64,000 nucleotides of DNA from Tepidimonas ignava (GCF_004342625.1 NZ_SMAH01000002.1:124001-188000), one strand, 5' to 3'. Numbered from the stretch's first letter, positions 31,139 through 43,218 are shown. Program-made: numbers and translations. The notes: generated by a model from the letters alone, not told the origin.

Positions 31139-31861
31139 ATGACGCTCGACCCCCGCCACCCCGTGCGCATCTTTTTGTCGCAGCAGCCGTGGTTTCACGA
31201 CTTGGAGGCAACAACGCAGCACGAGCTGGTGCACGCCATGCTGCTGCAGCGCGCGGCGCGCGGCGAGCTGCTGGTGCGCCGCGGCACCGAGGTCGTGGCC
31301 TGGTGGGCCGTGCTGGCCGGCATGGCCAAGCTGCAGACCGAGGGGCCGCACGGCCGCGTGTCAGCGTTTTTGGGCGTGCCGGCAGGCGAATGGTTTGGCG
31401 AAGGCACCGTGCTCAAGGGTGGCCCGTGGCGCTACGACGTCGTGGCCGTGCGCGACACCACGCTGGTGGGCATGCCGCTGGCCTGGTTTCGGCGCCTGCA
31501 CGCCACCCATTTGCCGTTCAATCACTTTTTGATCGACCGGCTCAACGAGCGCCTGGGGCAGGCCATGACGGCCATCGAAGCGGGCCGGCTGCGCACGCCG
31601 CAGGAGCGGGTGGCGCAAATCCTGCTGATGTTTTGCAGCGCCGGCGTGCCGCGCATCACCCTGTCGCAGGAGGATCTGGGCCACCTGGCAGGGCTGTCGC
31701 GCCAGACGATCAACCGGGTGCTCAAGCAGTTCGAAGCGCGCGGCTGGGTGACGCTCGATTTCAGCCGGGTGGAGGTGTGTTGCAGCGCCTCGCTGCACGC
31801 GCTGCTGCGTCACCCAGGTACGCTGACGCCCCCCACCCCCGCCCCGACCACCGCGCCATGA
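31139..31861 (+). CDS. Crp/Fnr family transcriptional regulator
   Basis: A 240-residue protein. The N-terminal ~140 residues form a cyclic-nucleotide-binding-type barrel ([13 protein letters not shown]). A C-terminal Crp-type helix-turn-helix follows: [20 protein letters not shown], with the recognition helix [13 protein letters not shown]. The N-terminal cysteines of oxygen-sensing FNR are absent, and the usual cAMP phosphate-binding Arg/Ser pattern is not clear, so the ligand is unknown. It diverges from the acyl-CoA ligase and overlaps msrB by 4 bp. It could control the ligase locus, msrB or both. Confidence 0.87.
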   Translation: MTLDPRHPVRIFLSQQPWFHDLEATTQHELVHAMLLQRAARGELLVRRGTEVVAWWAVLAGMAKLQTEGPHGRVSAFLGVPAGEWFGEGTVLKGGPWRYDVVAVRDTTLVGMPLAWFRRLHATHLPFNHFLIDRLNERLGQAMTAIEAGRLRTPQERVAQILLMFCSAGVPRITLSQEDLGHLAGLSRQTINRVLKQFEARGWVTLDFSRVEVCCSASLHALLRHPGTLTPPTPAPTTAP

Positions 31862-32328
31862 CCGACCCCGACACCACCGCTTTTCCCCACCGTCCCAGCG
31901 ACGACGCCTGGCAGGCGCGGCTGCGCGAGCGCGTACAGCGCGGCGAAGCCGAACCGCTGGCGTGGGCCGTGACACGCCACGCCGCCACCGAGCCTCCGTT
32001 CAGCGGCCGCTACGAAGCGTGGTGGCGCCCCGGGCGCTACCACTGCATCGTGTGCGACCGGCACCTGTTCAACAGCGACCACAAATTCGACGCCGGCTGC
32101 GGCTGGCCCAGCTTTTGGGCCGCGCAGCCAGGGGCCATCGCCGAGCGGCTCGACCGCAGCCACGGCATGGTGCGCACCGAAATCCTGTGCGCCGGCTGTG
32201 GCGCGCACCTGGGGCATGTGTTCGACGATGGCCCGCCGCCCACCGGCTTGCGCTACTGCCTCAATTCGGCCGCGCTGCGCTGGACCGATGGCCACAACAC
32301 CCCCACGGGTGGTGGCCCCCGCGCATAA
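31858..32328 (+). CDS. msrB: Peptide-methionine (R)-S-oxide reductase MsrB
   Basis: A 156-residue MsrB. Zinc cysteine pairs are visible in [11 protein letters not shown] and [15 protein letters not shown]. The core GCGWPSFW and catalytic RYCLNSAAL (the reducing Cys) are intact. It repairs R-sulfoxide in proteins using thioredoxin. ATG at 31858 overlaps the stop of the Crp/Fnr-type regulator (ATGA). It is the first of a plus-strand group msrB-yciB-bolA-parvulin often seen together in Burkholderiales. No signal peptide, so cytoplasmic. Confidence 0.94.
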   Translation: MTDPDTTAFPHRPSDDAWQARLRERVQRGEAEPLAWAVTRHAATEPPFSGRYEAWWRPGRYHCIVCDRHLFNSDHKFDAGCGWPSFWAAQPGAIAERLDRSHGMVRTEILCAGCGAHLGHVFDDGPPPTGLRYCLNSAALRWTDGHNTPTGGGPRA

Positions 32329-32336
32329 TCGCGCCC

Positions 32337-32870
32337 ATGCGTTGGTTGCTCGATTTCGCGCCGCTGGTGGCGTTCTTTGTCGCGTACCGCTGGGACGGCA
32401 TTTACACCGCCACGGCGGTGCTGATGGCGGCCACCACCGTGCAAATGGCCATCATCTACGCGCTGGACCGGCGGCTGCAGGCGCTGCACAAAATCACCTG
32501 GGCGCTGATCTGCGTGTTCGGCGCGCTGACGTTGGCGCTGCACGACGAACGCTTCATCAAATGGAAGCCCACCGTGCTGTACGGCGCGTTGGCGCTGACG
32601 CTGGCCGCGGCCCTGTGGGGCTGGCGGCGCAACGTGCTGCAACTGTTGCTGGGCAGCCAGCTGCCCTTGCCCGCCACCGTGTGGCATCGCTTGACGCTGG
32701 CCTGGATCGTCTACTGCGTCCTCATGGCCGTGCTCAACGGTGTCGTCGCGACGTGGTGGTCCACCGACGCCTGGGTCGATTTCAAGCTCTGGGGCTACGT
32801 CTTCCCCTTGGCCTTCATCGTCGGCCAGGGGTTGTACGTCGCCCGTCACCTCAAGGACGACACCGCATGA
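32337..32870 (+). CDS. yciB: YciB / septation-protein-A family inner-membrane protein
   Basis: A 177-residue membrane protein with about five hydrophobic segments. The conserved opening is [25 protein letters not shown] and the mid-region is [11 protein letters not shown], matching YciB/IspZ. The family is linked to cell-envelope synthesis and septation. It starts 8 bp after the msrB stop, and its own stop overlaps the bolA start by 4 bp. Confidence 0.93.
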   Translation: MRWLLDFAPLVAFFVAYRWDGIYTATAVLMAATTVQMAIIYALDRRLQALHKITWALICVFGALTLALHDERFIKWKPTVLYGALALTLAAALWGWRRNVLQLLLGSQLPLPATVWHRLTLAWIVYCVLMAVLNGVVATWWSTDAWVDFKLWGYVFPLAFIVGQGLYVARHLKDDTA

Positions 32871-33169
32871 CCCCCAGCACCCCCCGCAGCCAGCCCAGCG
32901 CCGAATTGCTGGCCGCGTTGTTGCGGCAACGCTTGCAGCCACGGCAGCTGGAAGTGATCGACGAAAGCGCGGCCCACGCCGGCCACATGGAGGCCAGCGC
33001 CAGCGGTCGCGGCACCCACTTTCGGGTGCGTATCGCCGCCGACGTGCTCGACGGCCTCAGCCGCGTGGCGGCCCATCGCCTTGTGTATGATGCGTTGCGC
33101 CCGGCGTTCGACGCCGGCGTGCACGCGCTGGCGTTGGAAATCGAACGTTCACCCGCGCCCGCCGTGTGA
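32867..33169 (+). CDS. BolA-family protein
   Basis: A 100-residue BolA-like protein with the core [46 protein letters not shown] and a final HALALEIE strand. The conserved His in the GHM segment and the later His are the usual iron-sulfur ligands shared with monothiol glutaredoxins. ATG at 32867 overlaps the yciB stop (ATGA). BolA proteins act in iron handling and morphology. Confidence 0.92.
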   Translation: MTPSTPRSQPSAELLAALLRQRLQPRQLEVIDESAAHAGHMEASASGRGTHFRVRIAADVLDGLSRVAAHRLVYDALRPAFDAGVHALALEIERSPAPAV

Positions 33170-33196
33170 TCCACCCCTTTGCATCCTGACGTCCTG

Positions 33197-33973
33197 ATGA
33201 AACACACCCTCACCCGCGCCGTGCTGGCCATGGCGTTGGCCAGCGCTGGCGCTGCCCATGCGCAAAACCTGGCCATCGTCAACGGCAAGCCCGTGCCCAG
33301 CGCACGCCTCAAGGCCTTGGAGCAGCAAGTCGCCCGCTCGGGCCGCCCGGTCGACGACCAGGTGCGCGCCCAACTGAAAGAAGAAGCCATCCTGCGCGAA
33401 ATCTTCATGCAGGAAGCCGAGCGCCGCGGCCTGCGCGCGTCGCCGGAGGTCAAAGCGCAACTGGAGCTGGCCACGCAGACCGTGCTGATCCGCGAGCTGT
33501 TCGCCGACGAGCAGCGCCGCCACCCGGTCACCGACGCCGAGCTGCGCGCCGAGTACGACCGCATCGCCCAGGCCATGGGGCAGGAATACCGTGCGCGCCA
33601 CATCCTGGTCGACAGCGAAGACGAGGCCAAAGCGGTGCTGGCCGAGCTGGCCAAAGGCGCCAAGTTCGAGGACCTCGCTCGACAACGATCCAAAGACAAA
33701 GGCTCGGGCGCCAACGGTGGCGACCTGGATTGGGCCACCCCCGACGTGTTCGTGCCGGAGTTCGGTCAAGCCATGGCCCAACTGGGCAAGGGCCAAACCA
33801 CGGCCGCCCCGGTCAAGACCCAGTTCGGCTGGCACATCATCCGCGTCGACGACGTGCGCAAGGCCCAACTGCCTGACTTCGAAACCGTCAAGCCGCAGCT
33901 GCAGCAACAGTTGCAGCAGCAAAAGCTGGCCAAGTTCCAAGACGAACTGCGCGCCAAAGCCAAGGTGCAGTGA
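33197..33973 (+). CDS. Periplasmic parvulin-type peptidyl-prolyl isomerase
   Basis: A 258-residue secreted protein: signal peptide MKHTLTRAVLAMALASAGAAHA, then a SurA/PrsA-like helical N-domain. A parvulin domain starts near residue 130 (RARHILVDSEDEAKAVLAEL, LDWATPDVFVPEF, TQFGWHIIRVDD), with the family's His and Phe positions. A Gln-rich coil QLQQQLQQQ ends the protein. It isomerises prolyl bonds in envelope proteins. ATG at 33197 is the homologous start. It closes the msrB-yciB-bolA set; the next genes are on the other strand. Confidence 0.92.
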   Translation: MKHTLTRAVLAMALASAGAAHAQNLAIVNGKPVPSARLKALEQQVARSGRPVDDQVRAQLKEEAILREIFMQEAERRGLRASPEVKAQLELATQTVLIRELFADEQRRHPVTDAELRAEYDRIAQAMGQEYRARHILVDSEDEAKAVLAELAKGAKFEDLARQRSKDKGSGANGGDLDWATPDVFVPEFGQAMAQLGKGQTTAAPVKTQFGWHIIRVDDVRKAQLPDFETVKPQLQQQLQQQKLAKFQDELRAKAKVQ

Positions 33974-33979
33974 GCGGCC

Positions 33980-34939
33980 TCACGCGCTGCCGGGCTGGCG
34001 CGGCAGCGGCAGCAGCCCCAGCGGCGCCTGCAGCAGCGCGTAGGCGCCAAACAACAACGACATCCCCACCGCTTGGGCCGGCGGCACGTCCAGCAGGGCC
34101 AGCACCGCGGCGCTGGCGGCTTCGCGCGTGCCCCAGCCGCCCATGCCGACGGGCAGCGCCGCCGCCACGAAGATGGGAACGGCGGCCGGGGCCAGCCACC
34201 ACCACGCCAGCGACAAGCCCACCGCCTGCCCGGCGGCCCACAGCGCGGCCACGGTCACGGCCTGCGCCCCGACCGACGCCAGCAACTGCTGCCGCCAGTG
34301 GCGCGCGGGTTCGTGCTGGGCCAGCGTGGCCCACCAGCCCCACCACCGATGGCGCCCCCCCGTCGGCGCTACCCCGCCGCGCAGCAGTGCGCGCGGCAAC
34401 CACGCCAGCGCCACCACGGCCACGCCCAGCGCGGCGGCCCACGGGCCCGGCGTCCCGCCGGGTTGCACCCCACGCAGCGCCGCAGCGTCGGCCAGCAGCG
34501 CCGCCACGGCACACCCACCGCCCAGCAGCGCCAGTCCCCACAAGCCGCTGAGGCGGTCCAGTACCACGCTGGCGCTGGCGTGCGGCCAGTCCAGCCCAGT
34601 GCGTTGCAAGGCCCAGGCGCGCCATACATCGCCGCCCACCGTGGCCCCCGGCAGCACGGCGTTGAGCGCCACGCCGCGCAGGTAGGCCACCCACGCCCAT
34701 GGCCAAGGAACCTCGTGCCGCAGCCAACGCACCAGCGCACGCCACCGCCACGCGCATGCGGTGTTGGCCAACAAGGCCAACGCGCCCCCCAGCGCCGCCC
34801 AAGCCGGGTCGGCCCCGGTGAGCGTGCGCCCCACGTTCGACCACCCAACGGCGTGCATCAGCGCCGCCAGCAGCGCCAGCGACACCACCGACCGCAGCAG
34901 CAGCTTCACTCCACGCGTGCGCGGTGTTGTCCAGCGCAT
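33980..34939 (-). CDS. Lysylphosphatidylglycerol-synthase-type membrane protein (UPF0104)
   Basis: A 319-residue polytopic membrane protein. The family signature LRGVALNAVLPGATVGGDVWRAW is near residue 85. The ending has LPVGMGGWGTREAASAAVL, both typical of the LPG_synthase_TM/UPF0104 family. These proteins are flippase- or synthase-like partners in lipid or glycolipid pathways. It overlaps the upstream glycosyltransferase gene by 34 bp, so the two are co-expressed and probably act on the same lipid carrier. Substrate unknown. Confidence 0.85.
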   Translation of the reverse strand: MRWTTPRTRGVKLLLRSVVSLALLAALMHAVGWSNVGRTLTGADPAWAALGGALALLANTACAWRWRALVRWLRHEVPWPWAWVAYLRGVALNAVLPGATVGGDVWRAWALQRTGLDWPHASASVVLDRLSGLWGLALLGGGCAVAALLADAAALRGVQPGGTPGPWAAALGVAVVALAWLPRALLRGGVAPTGGRHRWWGWWATLAQHEPARHWRQQLLASVGAQAVTVAALWAAGQAVGLSLAWWWLAPAAVPIFVAAALPVGMGGWGTREAASAAVLALLDVPPAQAVGMSLLFGAYALLQAPLGLLPLPRQPGSA

Positions 34940-35949
34940 GCGCCGTCCCCCGGGCCGGGCAGCGGCCGGGTGTGGTACTGCGGTCGGGCCGCCCCCTCGT
35001 GGTAGATGCGGATCAGCAACTCTCCCGTCAACCCCGCCACGACGAGCTGCGCCCCCATCAGCACCATCATCACGCCCGCCATCAACAGCGGCCTGCTGCC
35101 GATGTCTTCACCCATCAACTTGACACCGAGCAGGTACGCCAGAATCAACAACCCCGGGGTGAGCAGCCACAGCCCCAGGCCACCGAAGGCGTGCAACGGA
35201 CGCTGGCGGTAGCGCAAAAAAAAGACGATCAGCACCAAGTCCAGAATCACGCGGAACGTGCGGTCGATGCCGTACTTCGACCGACCGCGCGTGCGCGGAT
35301 GATGTCGCACCGGCACTTCAACGATGCGCGCACCGGCCTCGCGCGCCAACGAGGGAATGAACCGGTGCAGCTCACCATACAGCCGGATGCGCTCGATGAT
35401 CTCGCGCCGGTACGCCTTCAGCGCGCAGCCGTAGTCGTGCAGCGGCACCCGCGTGGCCCACGAGATCAGCCGGTTGGCCAACACCGAGGGCAGTTTGCGT
35501 GACAGCGCTTTGTCCTGCCGCTGGTGCCGCCAGCCGGAGATCACGTCCACCTCGGGGTCACGCTCCAGGCGTTCGATCAGCGCCGGGATATCGTCCGGAT
35601 CGTTTTGCAAATCCCCGTCCAGCGTGACGATGTAGCGCCCACGTGCGCGCTCGAATCCCGCTTGCAGCGCCGTGGACTGCCCGTAGTTGCGCGCCAACAC
35701 CACCGGGTGCAGCCACGCGTGCCGCTGGGCCAGTTGCGCCAACAGGGCGGCGCTGTCGTCGGTGGAACCGTCGTCCACGCAAATCAATTCGAACGACCAC
35801 GGCGTCGGTCCCAGCGCCTGCTGCACACGCTCAACCAACTCGCGCAAGTTGTCGCGTTCGTGGTAAACCGGCACCACGATCGACACGTCGGGGACGCCCT
35901 GAGCAGTGCTCGGGGGCGGGTTGGCGTTGGGCATCACTTCAGAAGGCAT
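34906..35949 (-). CDS. Polyprenyl-phosphate glycosyltransferase, family 2 (DPM1/ArnC/GtrB-like)
   Basis: A 347-residue GT-A enzyme, [19 protein letters not shown] with nucleotide site [13 protein letters not shown] and the metal motif [13 protein letters not shown]. Two C-terminal membrane hairpins follow ([12 protein letters not shown]..., [19 protein letters not shown]). This architecture transfers a sugar from NDP-sugar to a polyprenyl phosphate. The ATG at 35949 (MPSEV) has GAGG upstream; a TTG lies 9 bp earlier. It overlaps the UPF0104 gene downstream and diverges from the sugar dehydrogenase/epimerase pair, suggesting a shared polysaccharide or lipid-A-type modification role. Confidence 0.88.
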   Translation of the reverse strand: MPSEVMPNANPPPSTAQGVPDVSIVVPVYHERDNLRELVERVQQALGPTPWSFELICVDDGSTDDSAALLAQLAQRHAWLHPVVLARNYGQSTALQAGFERARGRYIVTLDGDLQNDPDDIPALIERLERDPEVDVISGWRHQRQDKALSRKLPSVLANRLISWATRVPLHDYGCALKAYRREIIERIRLYGELHRFIPSLAREAGARIVEVPVRHHPRTRGRSKYGIDRTFRVILDLVLIVFFLRYRQRPLHAFGGLGLWLLTPGLLILAYLLGVKLMGEDIGSRPLLMAGVMMVLMGAQLVVAGLTGELLIRIYHEGAARPQYHTRPLPGPGDGACAGQHRARVE

Positions 35950-36004
35950 GGTGTGCAAACCTCGTGCAAACGAAGGTCAGGCGCGAGGCCGGGGTGCGGC
36001 GGCA

Positions 36005-36029
36005 TTGTAGTGGGCCGCTGCCGTATACT
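36005..36029 (+). promoter_or_regulatory. Candidate -10 element for the nucleotide-sugar dehydrogenase
   Basis: TATACT at 36024-36029 is a good -10 hexamer 46 bp before the dehydrogenase ATG. The only -35-like TTGTAG at 36005 is 13 bp away, too close, so the -35 is unresolved. Confidence 0.3.
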
Positions 36030-36074
36030 GCGCCGCGCCTGACCCCGGCGCATCGGCCGTCGCCCAGCCACCCC

Positions 36075-37301
36075 ATGACCGCACCCAGCCTGCTTCCGAC
36101 CTCACCCCGCATCACCGTCGCCGGCGCCGGCTACGTCGGCCTGGCCAATGCCTTGCTGCTGGCGCAGCACCACGATGTGACGGTGCTGGACATCAACCCC
36201 GAGCGGGTGGCCGCGCTGCGCCAGCGTCGCCCCCCGGTGCATGACGCGCTGGCGGCCCAGTGGCTGGCCGAGCGCGCCGAGCTGCGCCTGCACGCCACCA
36301 CCGACGCCGCGCAGGCGCTGGCGCAGGCCGACCTCGTCATCGTCGCCACCCCGACCGACTACGACCCCAACACCAATGCCTTCGACACCAGCAGCGTCGA
36401 TGCCGTCGTCGCGCAGGCGCTGCAGGTGCACCCCAGCAGCACCATCGTCATCAAGTCCACCGTACCGGTGGGCTACACCGCCGCGGCGCGCCAGCGCCAC
36501 GGCACCGAGCGCATCGTCTTTTCGCCGGAGTTCTTGCGCGAAGGCCTGGCGCTGCACGACAACCTGCACCCCAGCCGCATCGTCGTGGGGGACCGCGGCG
36601 CGCGTGGCCAGTGGGTGGCCGAGCTGCTGCGCCGCGGAGCCCTCCGCCGCGATGCCCCGGTGCTGCTGACCGACCCCACCGAAGCCGAGGCCATCAAGCT
36701 CTTTGCCAACACCTACCTGGCCATGCGCGTGGCGTTTTTCAACGAGCTCGACACCTACGCCGCCACCCACGGCCTGGACACGCGCCAAATCATCGACGGC
36801 GTGTGCCTGGACCCACGCATCGGCCCCGGCTACAACAACCCAAGCTTTGGCTACGGTGACTACTGTCTGCCCAAAGACACCAAGCAGCTGTTGGCCAACT
36901 ACCAGCAGGTGCCGCAAAACCTCATCGGCGCCATCGTGGCGGCCAACGCCACGCGTAAAGACTTCATCGCCGAGGACGTGCTGCGCCGCCTGGCCACGCT
37001 GCCGCGTGGGGCGCAGCCGCCGGTGGTGGGCGTGTACCGCCTGGTCATGAAGGCCGGCAGCGACAACTTTCGCGCCTCGGCCATCCAGGGCGTCATGAAG
37101 CGGCTCAAGGCCAAAGGTGTCTCGATCATCGTCTACGAGCCCGCGCTGCACGCGCCGCACTTTTTCCACTCGCTGGTGCTGCACGACCTGGACACCTTCA
37201 AACGCCAAGCCGACCTGATCCTCGCCAACCGCCACCACCCCGATTTGGCCGACGTCGAGCACAAGGTCTACACGCGCGACTTGTTCGGGGGGGATGCGTG
37301 A
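36075..37301 (+). CDS. UDP-glucose/GDP-mannose dehydrogenase family protein
   Basis: A 408-residue nucleotide-sugar dehydrogenase. The N-terminal NAD fold is [19 protein letters not shown]. Further along are [37 protein letters not shown] and the catalytic Cys in [14 protein letters not shown]. It oxidises an NDP-sugar C6 alcohol to the acid in two steps; UDP-glucose to UDP-glucuronate is most likely given the epimerase neighbour. ATG at 36075. Its TGA overlaps the start of the epimerase gene. The pair lies divergent from a polyprenyl-phosphate glycosyltransferase. Confidence 0.9.
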   Translation: MTAPSLLPTSPRITVAGAGYVGLANALLLAQHHDVTVLDINPERVAALRQRRPPVHDALAAQWLAERAELRLHATTDAAQALAQADLVIVATPTDYDPNTNAFDTSSVDAVVAQALQVHPSSTIVIKSTVPVGYTAAARQRHGTERIVFSPEFLREGLALHDNLHPSRIVVGDRGARGQWVAELLRRGALRRDAPVLLTDPTEAEAIKLFANTYLAMRVAFFNELDTYAATHGLDTRQIIDGVCLDPRIGPGYNNPSFGYGDYCLPKDTKQLLANYQQVPQNLIGAIVAANATRKDFIAEDVLRRLATLPRGAQPPVVGVYRLVMKAGSDNFRASAIQGVMKRLKAKGVSIIVYEPALHAPHFFHSLVLHDLDTFKRQADLILANRHHPDLADVEHKVYTRDLFGGDA

Positions 37302-38326
37302 TGCGTGTCTTCATCACCGGCAGCGCCGGCTTCATCGGGTTTCATCTGGCGCGGCTGTTGCTGCAACAAGGCCACAGCGTGCACGGCTTCGATGGCCTGA
37401 CCGACTACTACGACGTGCGCTTGAAGCAACGGCGCCACGCGCTGCTGCGCGAGCACCCCAACTTCACCGCCACCGAAGCCATGCTGGAAGACGCCCCCGC
37501 CCTGCAAAAGGCGGCGCAGGCGGCGCAGCCCGACGTCATCGTGCACCTGGCTGCACAGGCCGGCGTGCGCTACAGCCTGGAAAACCCCCGCGCCTACATC
37601 GACGCCAACCTGGTGGGCACGTTCAACGTGCTGGAGGTGGCCCGAGCGCTCAAGCCGCGCCACCTGCTGATGGCCTCCACCAGCAGCGTCTACGGCGCCA
37701 ACTCGGAGATGCCCTTTGGCGAGCAGCAAAAGACCGACTGGCCGCTGACGCTGTACGCCGCCACCAAGAAAGCCAACGAGGCAATGAGCCACGCCTGGGC
37801 GCACATCCACGGCGTGCCCACCACGATGTTTCGCTTCTTCACCGTCTATGGCCCGTGGGGGCGGCCGGACATGGCGCTGTTCAAATTCACCCGCGGCATC
37901 CTGGAGGGCACGCCGATCGACATCTACAACCACGGCGACATGTGGCGTGACTTCACCTACGTGGACGACCTGGTGCGCGCGATCGGGTTGCTCATCGATG
38001 CGGTGCCGCCCGCGCCCGGCGAGCGCACGCCCGAGCACGGCTGGCAGCCCATCGAGGGCGACACACTGAGCCCCGCAGCGCCGTGGCGGGTGGTCAACAT
38101 CGGCAACTCCGACAAGGTGCGGCTGCTGGACTTTGTCGAGGCCATTGAAGCCGAAGTGGGCCAGCGCGCCGTGCGCAAGTTGCTGCCGCTGCAAACGGGC
38201 GACGTGCCGGCCACGTGGGCCGACTGCTCGCTGCTGCAGCGCCTGACCGGCTACCGGCCGCACACACCGTTTCGGCAAGGCGTGGCGGCGTTCGTGCGCT
38301 GGTATCGCGACTACCACGGCGTGTAG
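37301..38326 (+). CDS. NAD-dependent sugar epimerase (UDP-glucuronate 4-epimerase-like)
   Basis: A 341-residue extended [23 protein letters not shown] cofactor motif, DYYDVRLKQRR, HLAAQAGVRYSLENP, and a catalytic Thr/Ser-Tyr-Lys triad with STSSVYG and YAATKKANE. The segment DGLTDYYDVRLK and the Arg-rich NPRAY region are typical of UDP-glucuronate 4-epimerases. It likely converts the product of the upstream dehydrogenase to UDP-galacturonate. ATG at 37301 shares a base with the dehydrogenase stop; a GTG one codon earlier is an alternative. It converges on clpB. Confidence 0.88.
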   Translation: MRVFITGSAGFIGFHLARLLLQQGHSVHGFDGLTDYYDVRLKQRRHALLREHPNFTATEAMLEDAPALQKAAQAAQPDVIVHLAAQAGVRYSLENPRAYIDANLVGTFNVLEVARALKPRHLLMASTSSVYGANSEMPFGEQQKTDWPLTLYAATKKANEAMSHAWAHIHGVPTTMFRFFTVYGPWGRPDMALFKFTRGILEGTPIDIYNHGDMWRDFTYVDDLVRAIGLLIDAVPPAPGERTPEHGWQPIEGDTLSPAAPWRVVNIGNSDKVRLLDFVEAIEAEVGQRAVRKLLPLQTGDVPATWADCSLLQRLTGYRPHTPFRQGVAAFVRWYRDYHGV

Positions 38327-38351
38327 GCCGCCGCTGCCCGAATGGCGGGAA

Positions 38352-38372
38352 GCGGGCCGAGCCGAGGCCCGC
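38352..38372. terminator. GC-rich hairpin between the convergent epimerase and clpB genes
   Basis: GCGGGCC and GGCCCGC form a perfect 7-bp stem with a 7-nt loop, 25 bp past the epimerase stop and 7 bp past the clpB stop. Position suits a shared bidirectional terminator; neither side has a convincing U-run. Confidence 0.4.
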
Positions 38373-38378
38373 GCCGCC

Positions 38379-40982
<2,604 letters not shown>

Positions 40983-41010
40983 GGAAACAGCTCCAATGAT
41001 GAACTGATTC

Positions 41011-41040
41011 CCACATGGGGCGCAGCGTCCCCCGTTTCAA
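41011..41040 (-). promoter_or_regulatory. Sigma-32 heat-shock promoter of clpB
   Basis: Reading the minus strand: -35 CCTTGAAA (TTGAAA at 41040-41035), a 14-bp spacer, then -10 CCCCATGT (41020-41013). This matches the RpoH consensus CTTGAAA-N13-14-CCCCATnT almost exactly. The -10 ends 30 bp before the clpB ATG, leaving a short leader. Confidence 0.85.
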
Positions 41041-41109
41041 GGGCACGCGCGTTGCGCTGGATCAAACGTCGTGCGCCCTCGGTGGCCCCACGCGCGGGCG
41101 GCGCCCACC

Positions 41110-41607
41110 TCAGCCGGCCACGGAACCCGCGTTGCGCGCCTCAATGCCCCAGCGCGCCAGCGCCGCATCGTCGCTGACGCGCGCATCAACCCAACGCGCC
41201 CCGCTGGGGGTGTGCTCTTTTTTCCAAAACGGCGCCTGGGTTTTGAGGTAATCCATCAAAAATTCGCACGCGGCAAACGCCTGCCCACGGTGCGCCGACG
41301 TGACCGCCACCAGCACGATCTGGTCTTGCGGTTGCAGCGGGCCCACGCGGTGGATGACGCGCACACCGCGGATGTCGAAGCGGCGCGCAGCCTCGTCGAT
41401 CATGGCGTCGATGGCGCGTTCGGTCATGCCGGGGTAGTGCTCGAGTTCCATTGTCGCCACCGCCACGCCTTCGCTGACATCGCGCACCGTGCCCACGAAC
41501 GCGCACACCGCCCCCACCCCCGGATCGCCCGAACGCAGCGCGGCCACCTCGGCGCCAAGGTCGAAGTCGGCGGTTTGGATCGTGACGCTGCGCCGCTGCA
41601 ACGCCAT
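41110..41607 (-). CDS. moaE: Molybdopterin synthase catalytic subunit MoaE
   Basis: A 165-residue MoaE. The core GAVCAFVGTVRD, MELEHYPGMTERAID and the catalytic lysines K122 and K129 in YLKTQAPFWKKEH are intact. It transfers two sulfurs from MoaD thiocarboxylate to precursor Z, forming molybdopterin. ATG at 41607 lies 5 bp after the MoaD stop. It is the last gene of the alaT-hom-thrC-moeA-moaD-moaE run. Confidence 0.95.
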   Translation of the reverse strand: MALQRRSVTIQTADFDLGAEVAALRSGDPGVGAVCAFVGTVRDVSEGVAVATMELEHYPGMTERAIDAMIDEAARRFDIRGVRVIHRVGPLQPQDQIVLVAVTSAHRGQAFAACEFLMDYLKTQAPFWKKEHTPSGARWVDARVSDDAALARWGIEARNAGSVAG

Positions 41608-41612
41608 GGCCT

Positions 41613-41870
41613 TCAGCCTCCGGTGACGGGGGGAAAAAACGCCACCTCGGCCCCGTCGGGCAGCGCCGTTTCCTCGGCCGCCATGGCCTGGTTGAGCGCG
41701 ACACGCACCGGACGGTGGCGACCCAGCGCCTCGGCCCACGCACCCCCACGGGCGATCAGCTCGTCGCGCAGCGCCCCCAGTGTGGCGGCCGCGGTGGTGT
41801 GCGCCAGCTCGGCGGTGCCCAAAGCCTCGCGCAGGCTGGCAAACAGGCGAATGCGGATGCGTTTGTCCAT
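41613..41870 (-). CDS. moaD: Molybdopterin synthase sulfur carrier MoaD
   Basis: An 85-residue ubiquitin-like protein, IRIRLFASLREALG at the start and the essential C-terminal diglycine (PPVTGG) at the end. The Gly-Gly end is adenylated and thiocarboxylated, then feeds MoaE. It lies 24 bp after moeA and 5 bp before moaE. Length matches the family. Confidence 0.95.
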   Translation of the reverse strand: MDKRIRIRLFASLREALGTAELAHTTAAATLGALRDELIARGGAWAEALGRHRPVRVALNQAMAAEETALPDGAEVAFFPPVTGG

Positions 41871-41894
41871 GACGTCAAGGCCCGATCGTACGCG

Positions 41895-43211
41895 CTAATC
41901 CCACCAACCGTCCAGCGCACGGTAGGCCACCCATTGGCCACGCGCCACGGTGGTGCCGGCGGGAATGTCGACCAGCCCGTCGGCCCACGCCACCGAGGTC
42001 AACACCGACGAGTTTTGGTTTGGAAACAAGTCGACCCCACCGTCCGCGTTGCGGCGCACGCGCACAAACTCGCGCCGTCGGTCGGGGCGCGGCCAATCGA
42101 AGTCGGCCCGCACCCACAGCGCCGGCGGCAGCTGCGCCGCCACCGTGGCCCCGGCCAGCCGCAGCAGCGCGGCACGCGCCAGCAACGCCAACGTGACCAC
42201 GCTGGACACGGGGTTGCCCGGCAACCCCAGCACGTGGCAACGCCCCTGCCCACCCAGGCGAGCGCGGTCGATCCAGCCGTGCATGAAGGGCTTGCCCGGC
42301 TTCATCGACACCTGCCACAAATCCAGCGCGCCCAGCGCCTGCACCGCGGGCTTGACGTGGTCGGCCTCCCCCACCGACACGCCGCCGGTGGTGACGATGG
42401 CATCGTGCCGCAGCGCCGCGGCGGCCAACGCTTGCTCGGTGGCCTCGCGGTCGTCAGGCAGCACCGGCAACACGGTCACTTCGAAGCCCAGCCGTTGCAG
42501 CAGCGGCACCAGCACGTAGCGGCTGGAGTTGTACAGCGCCCCCGGCGGCAAGTCCGCCGGCGCCACGGTACCGGGCTGCACGAGTTCGTCGCCGGTGGGC
42601 GCCAGCGCCACGCGCAGGCGCGTCCACACCGGCACGCTGGCCATGCCCAACGACGCCGCCACCCCCAGATCCGCCGCGCGCAGCCGCTGCCCGGCCCGCA
42701 GCACGACCTGGCCGCGCGCCACGTCCTCGCCGCGGCGGCGCACCCACTGGCCGGGCTGCGGCGCGCGCTCCACGCGAATCCAGCCCAACGGCGCCTGGGG
42801 CGCGTCCGCCGGCGCCTCGGCGGGCTGGGCGTCCTCCTGCATGACCACCGCGTCGGCGCCGGCGGGCAGCGGCGCGCCGGTGAAGATGCGCGCCACGGTG
42901 CCCGGCGCCAACTCGACGCCGAAGTGCCCGGCCGCGATGCGCTGCGCCACCGGCAGCGGCCGACCTTGTTCGAGGGCGCGCGCCACGTCGGCGCAGCGCA
43001 CGGCGTAGCCGTCCATCTGGCTGTTGTCGAACCCCGGCACATCGAGCCCAGCCACCACGTCCTGCGCCAAAACGCGCCCGTCGGCCTGTTCCAGTGGCAC
43101 CTGCTGCACCGTCTGCACCGCGGGCGCCAGACCCTCCAACAAACGCTGCAGCGCTTCTTCGACGCTGAGCAGCGCAGCACGCGGGCTTGCGGGATGGGGG
43201 CGGTCGGTCAT
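41895..43211 (-). CDS. moeA: Molybdopterin molybdotransferase MoeA
   Basis: A 438-residue MoeA with PGFDNSQMDGYAVR (domain 3 entry), FTGAPLPAGADAVVMQED, LAPTGDELVQPG, the conserved TTGGVSVGEADHVK and the C-terminal LGLPGNPVSSVVTL. It inserts molybdate into adenylylated molybdopterin. ATG at 43211 lies 7 bp after the thrC stop, so it is read in the same transcript. The linkage of threonine and molybdenum-cofactor genes is a known Burkholderiales arrangement. Confidence 0.95.
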   Translation of the reverse strand: MTDRPHPASPRAALLSVEEALQRLLEGLAPAVQTVQQVPLEQADGRVLAQDVVAGLDVPGFDNSQMDGYAVRCADVARALEQGRPLPVAQRIAAGHFGVELAPGTVARIFTGAPLPAGADAVVMQEDAQPAEAPADAPQAPLGWIRVERAPQPGQWVRRRGEDVARGQVVLRAGQRLRAADLGVAASLGMASVPVWTRLRVALAPTGDELVQPGTVAPADLPPGALYNSSRYVLVPLLQRLGFEVTVLPVLPDDREATEQALAAAALRHDAIVTTGGVSVGEADHVKPAVQALGALDLWQVSMKPGKPFMHGWIDRARLGGQGRCHVLGLPGNPVSSVVTLALLARAALLRLAGATVAAQLPPALWVRADFDWPRPDRRREFVRVRRNADGGVDLFPNQNSSVLTSVAWADGLVDIPAGTTVARGQWVAYRALDGWWD

Positions 43212-43218
43212 GGCACGG

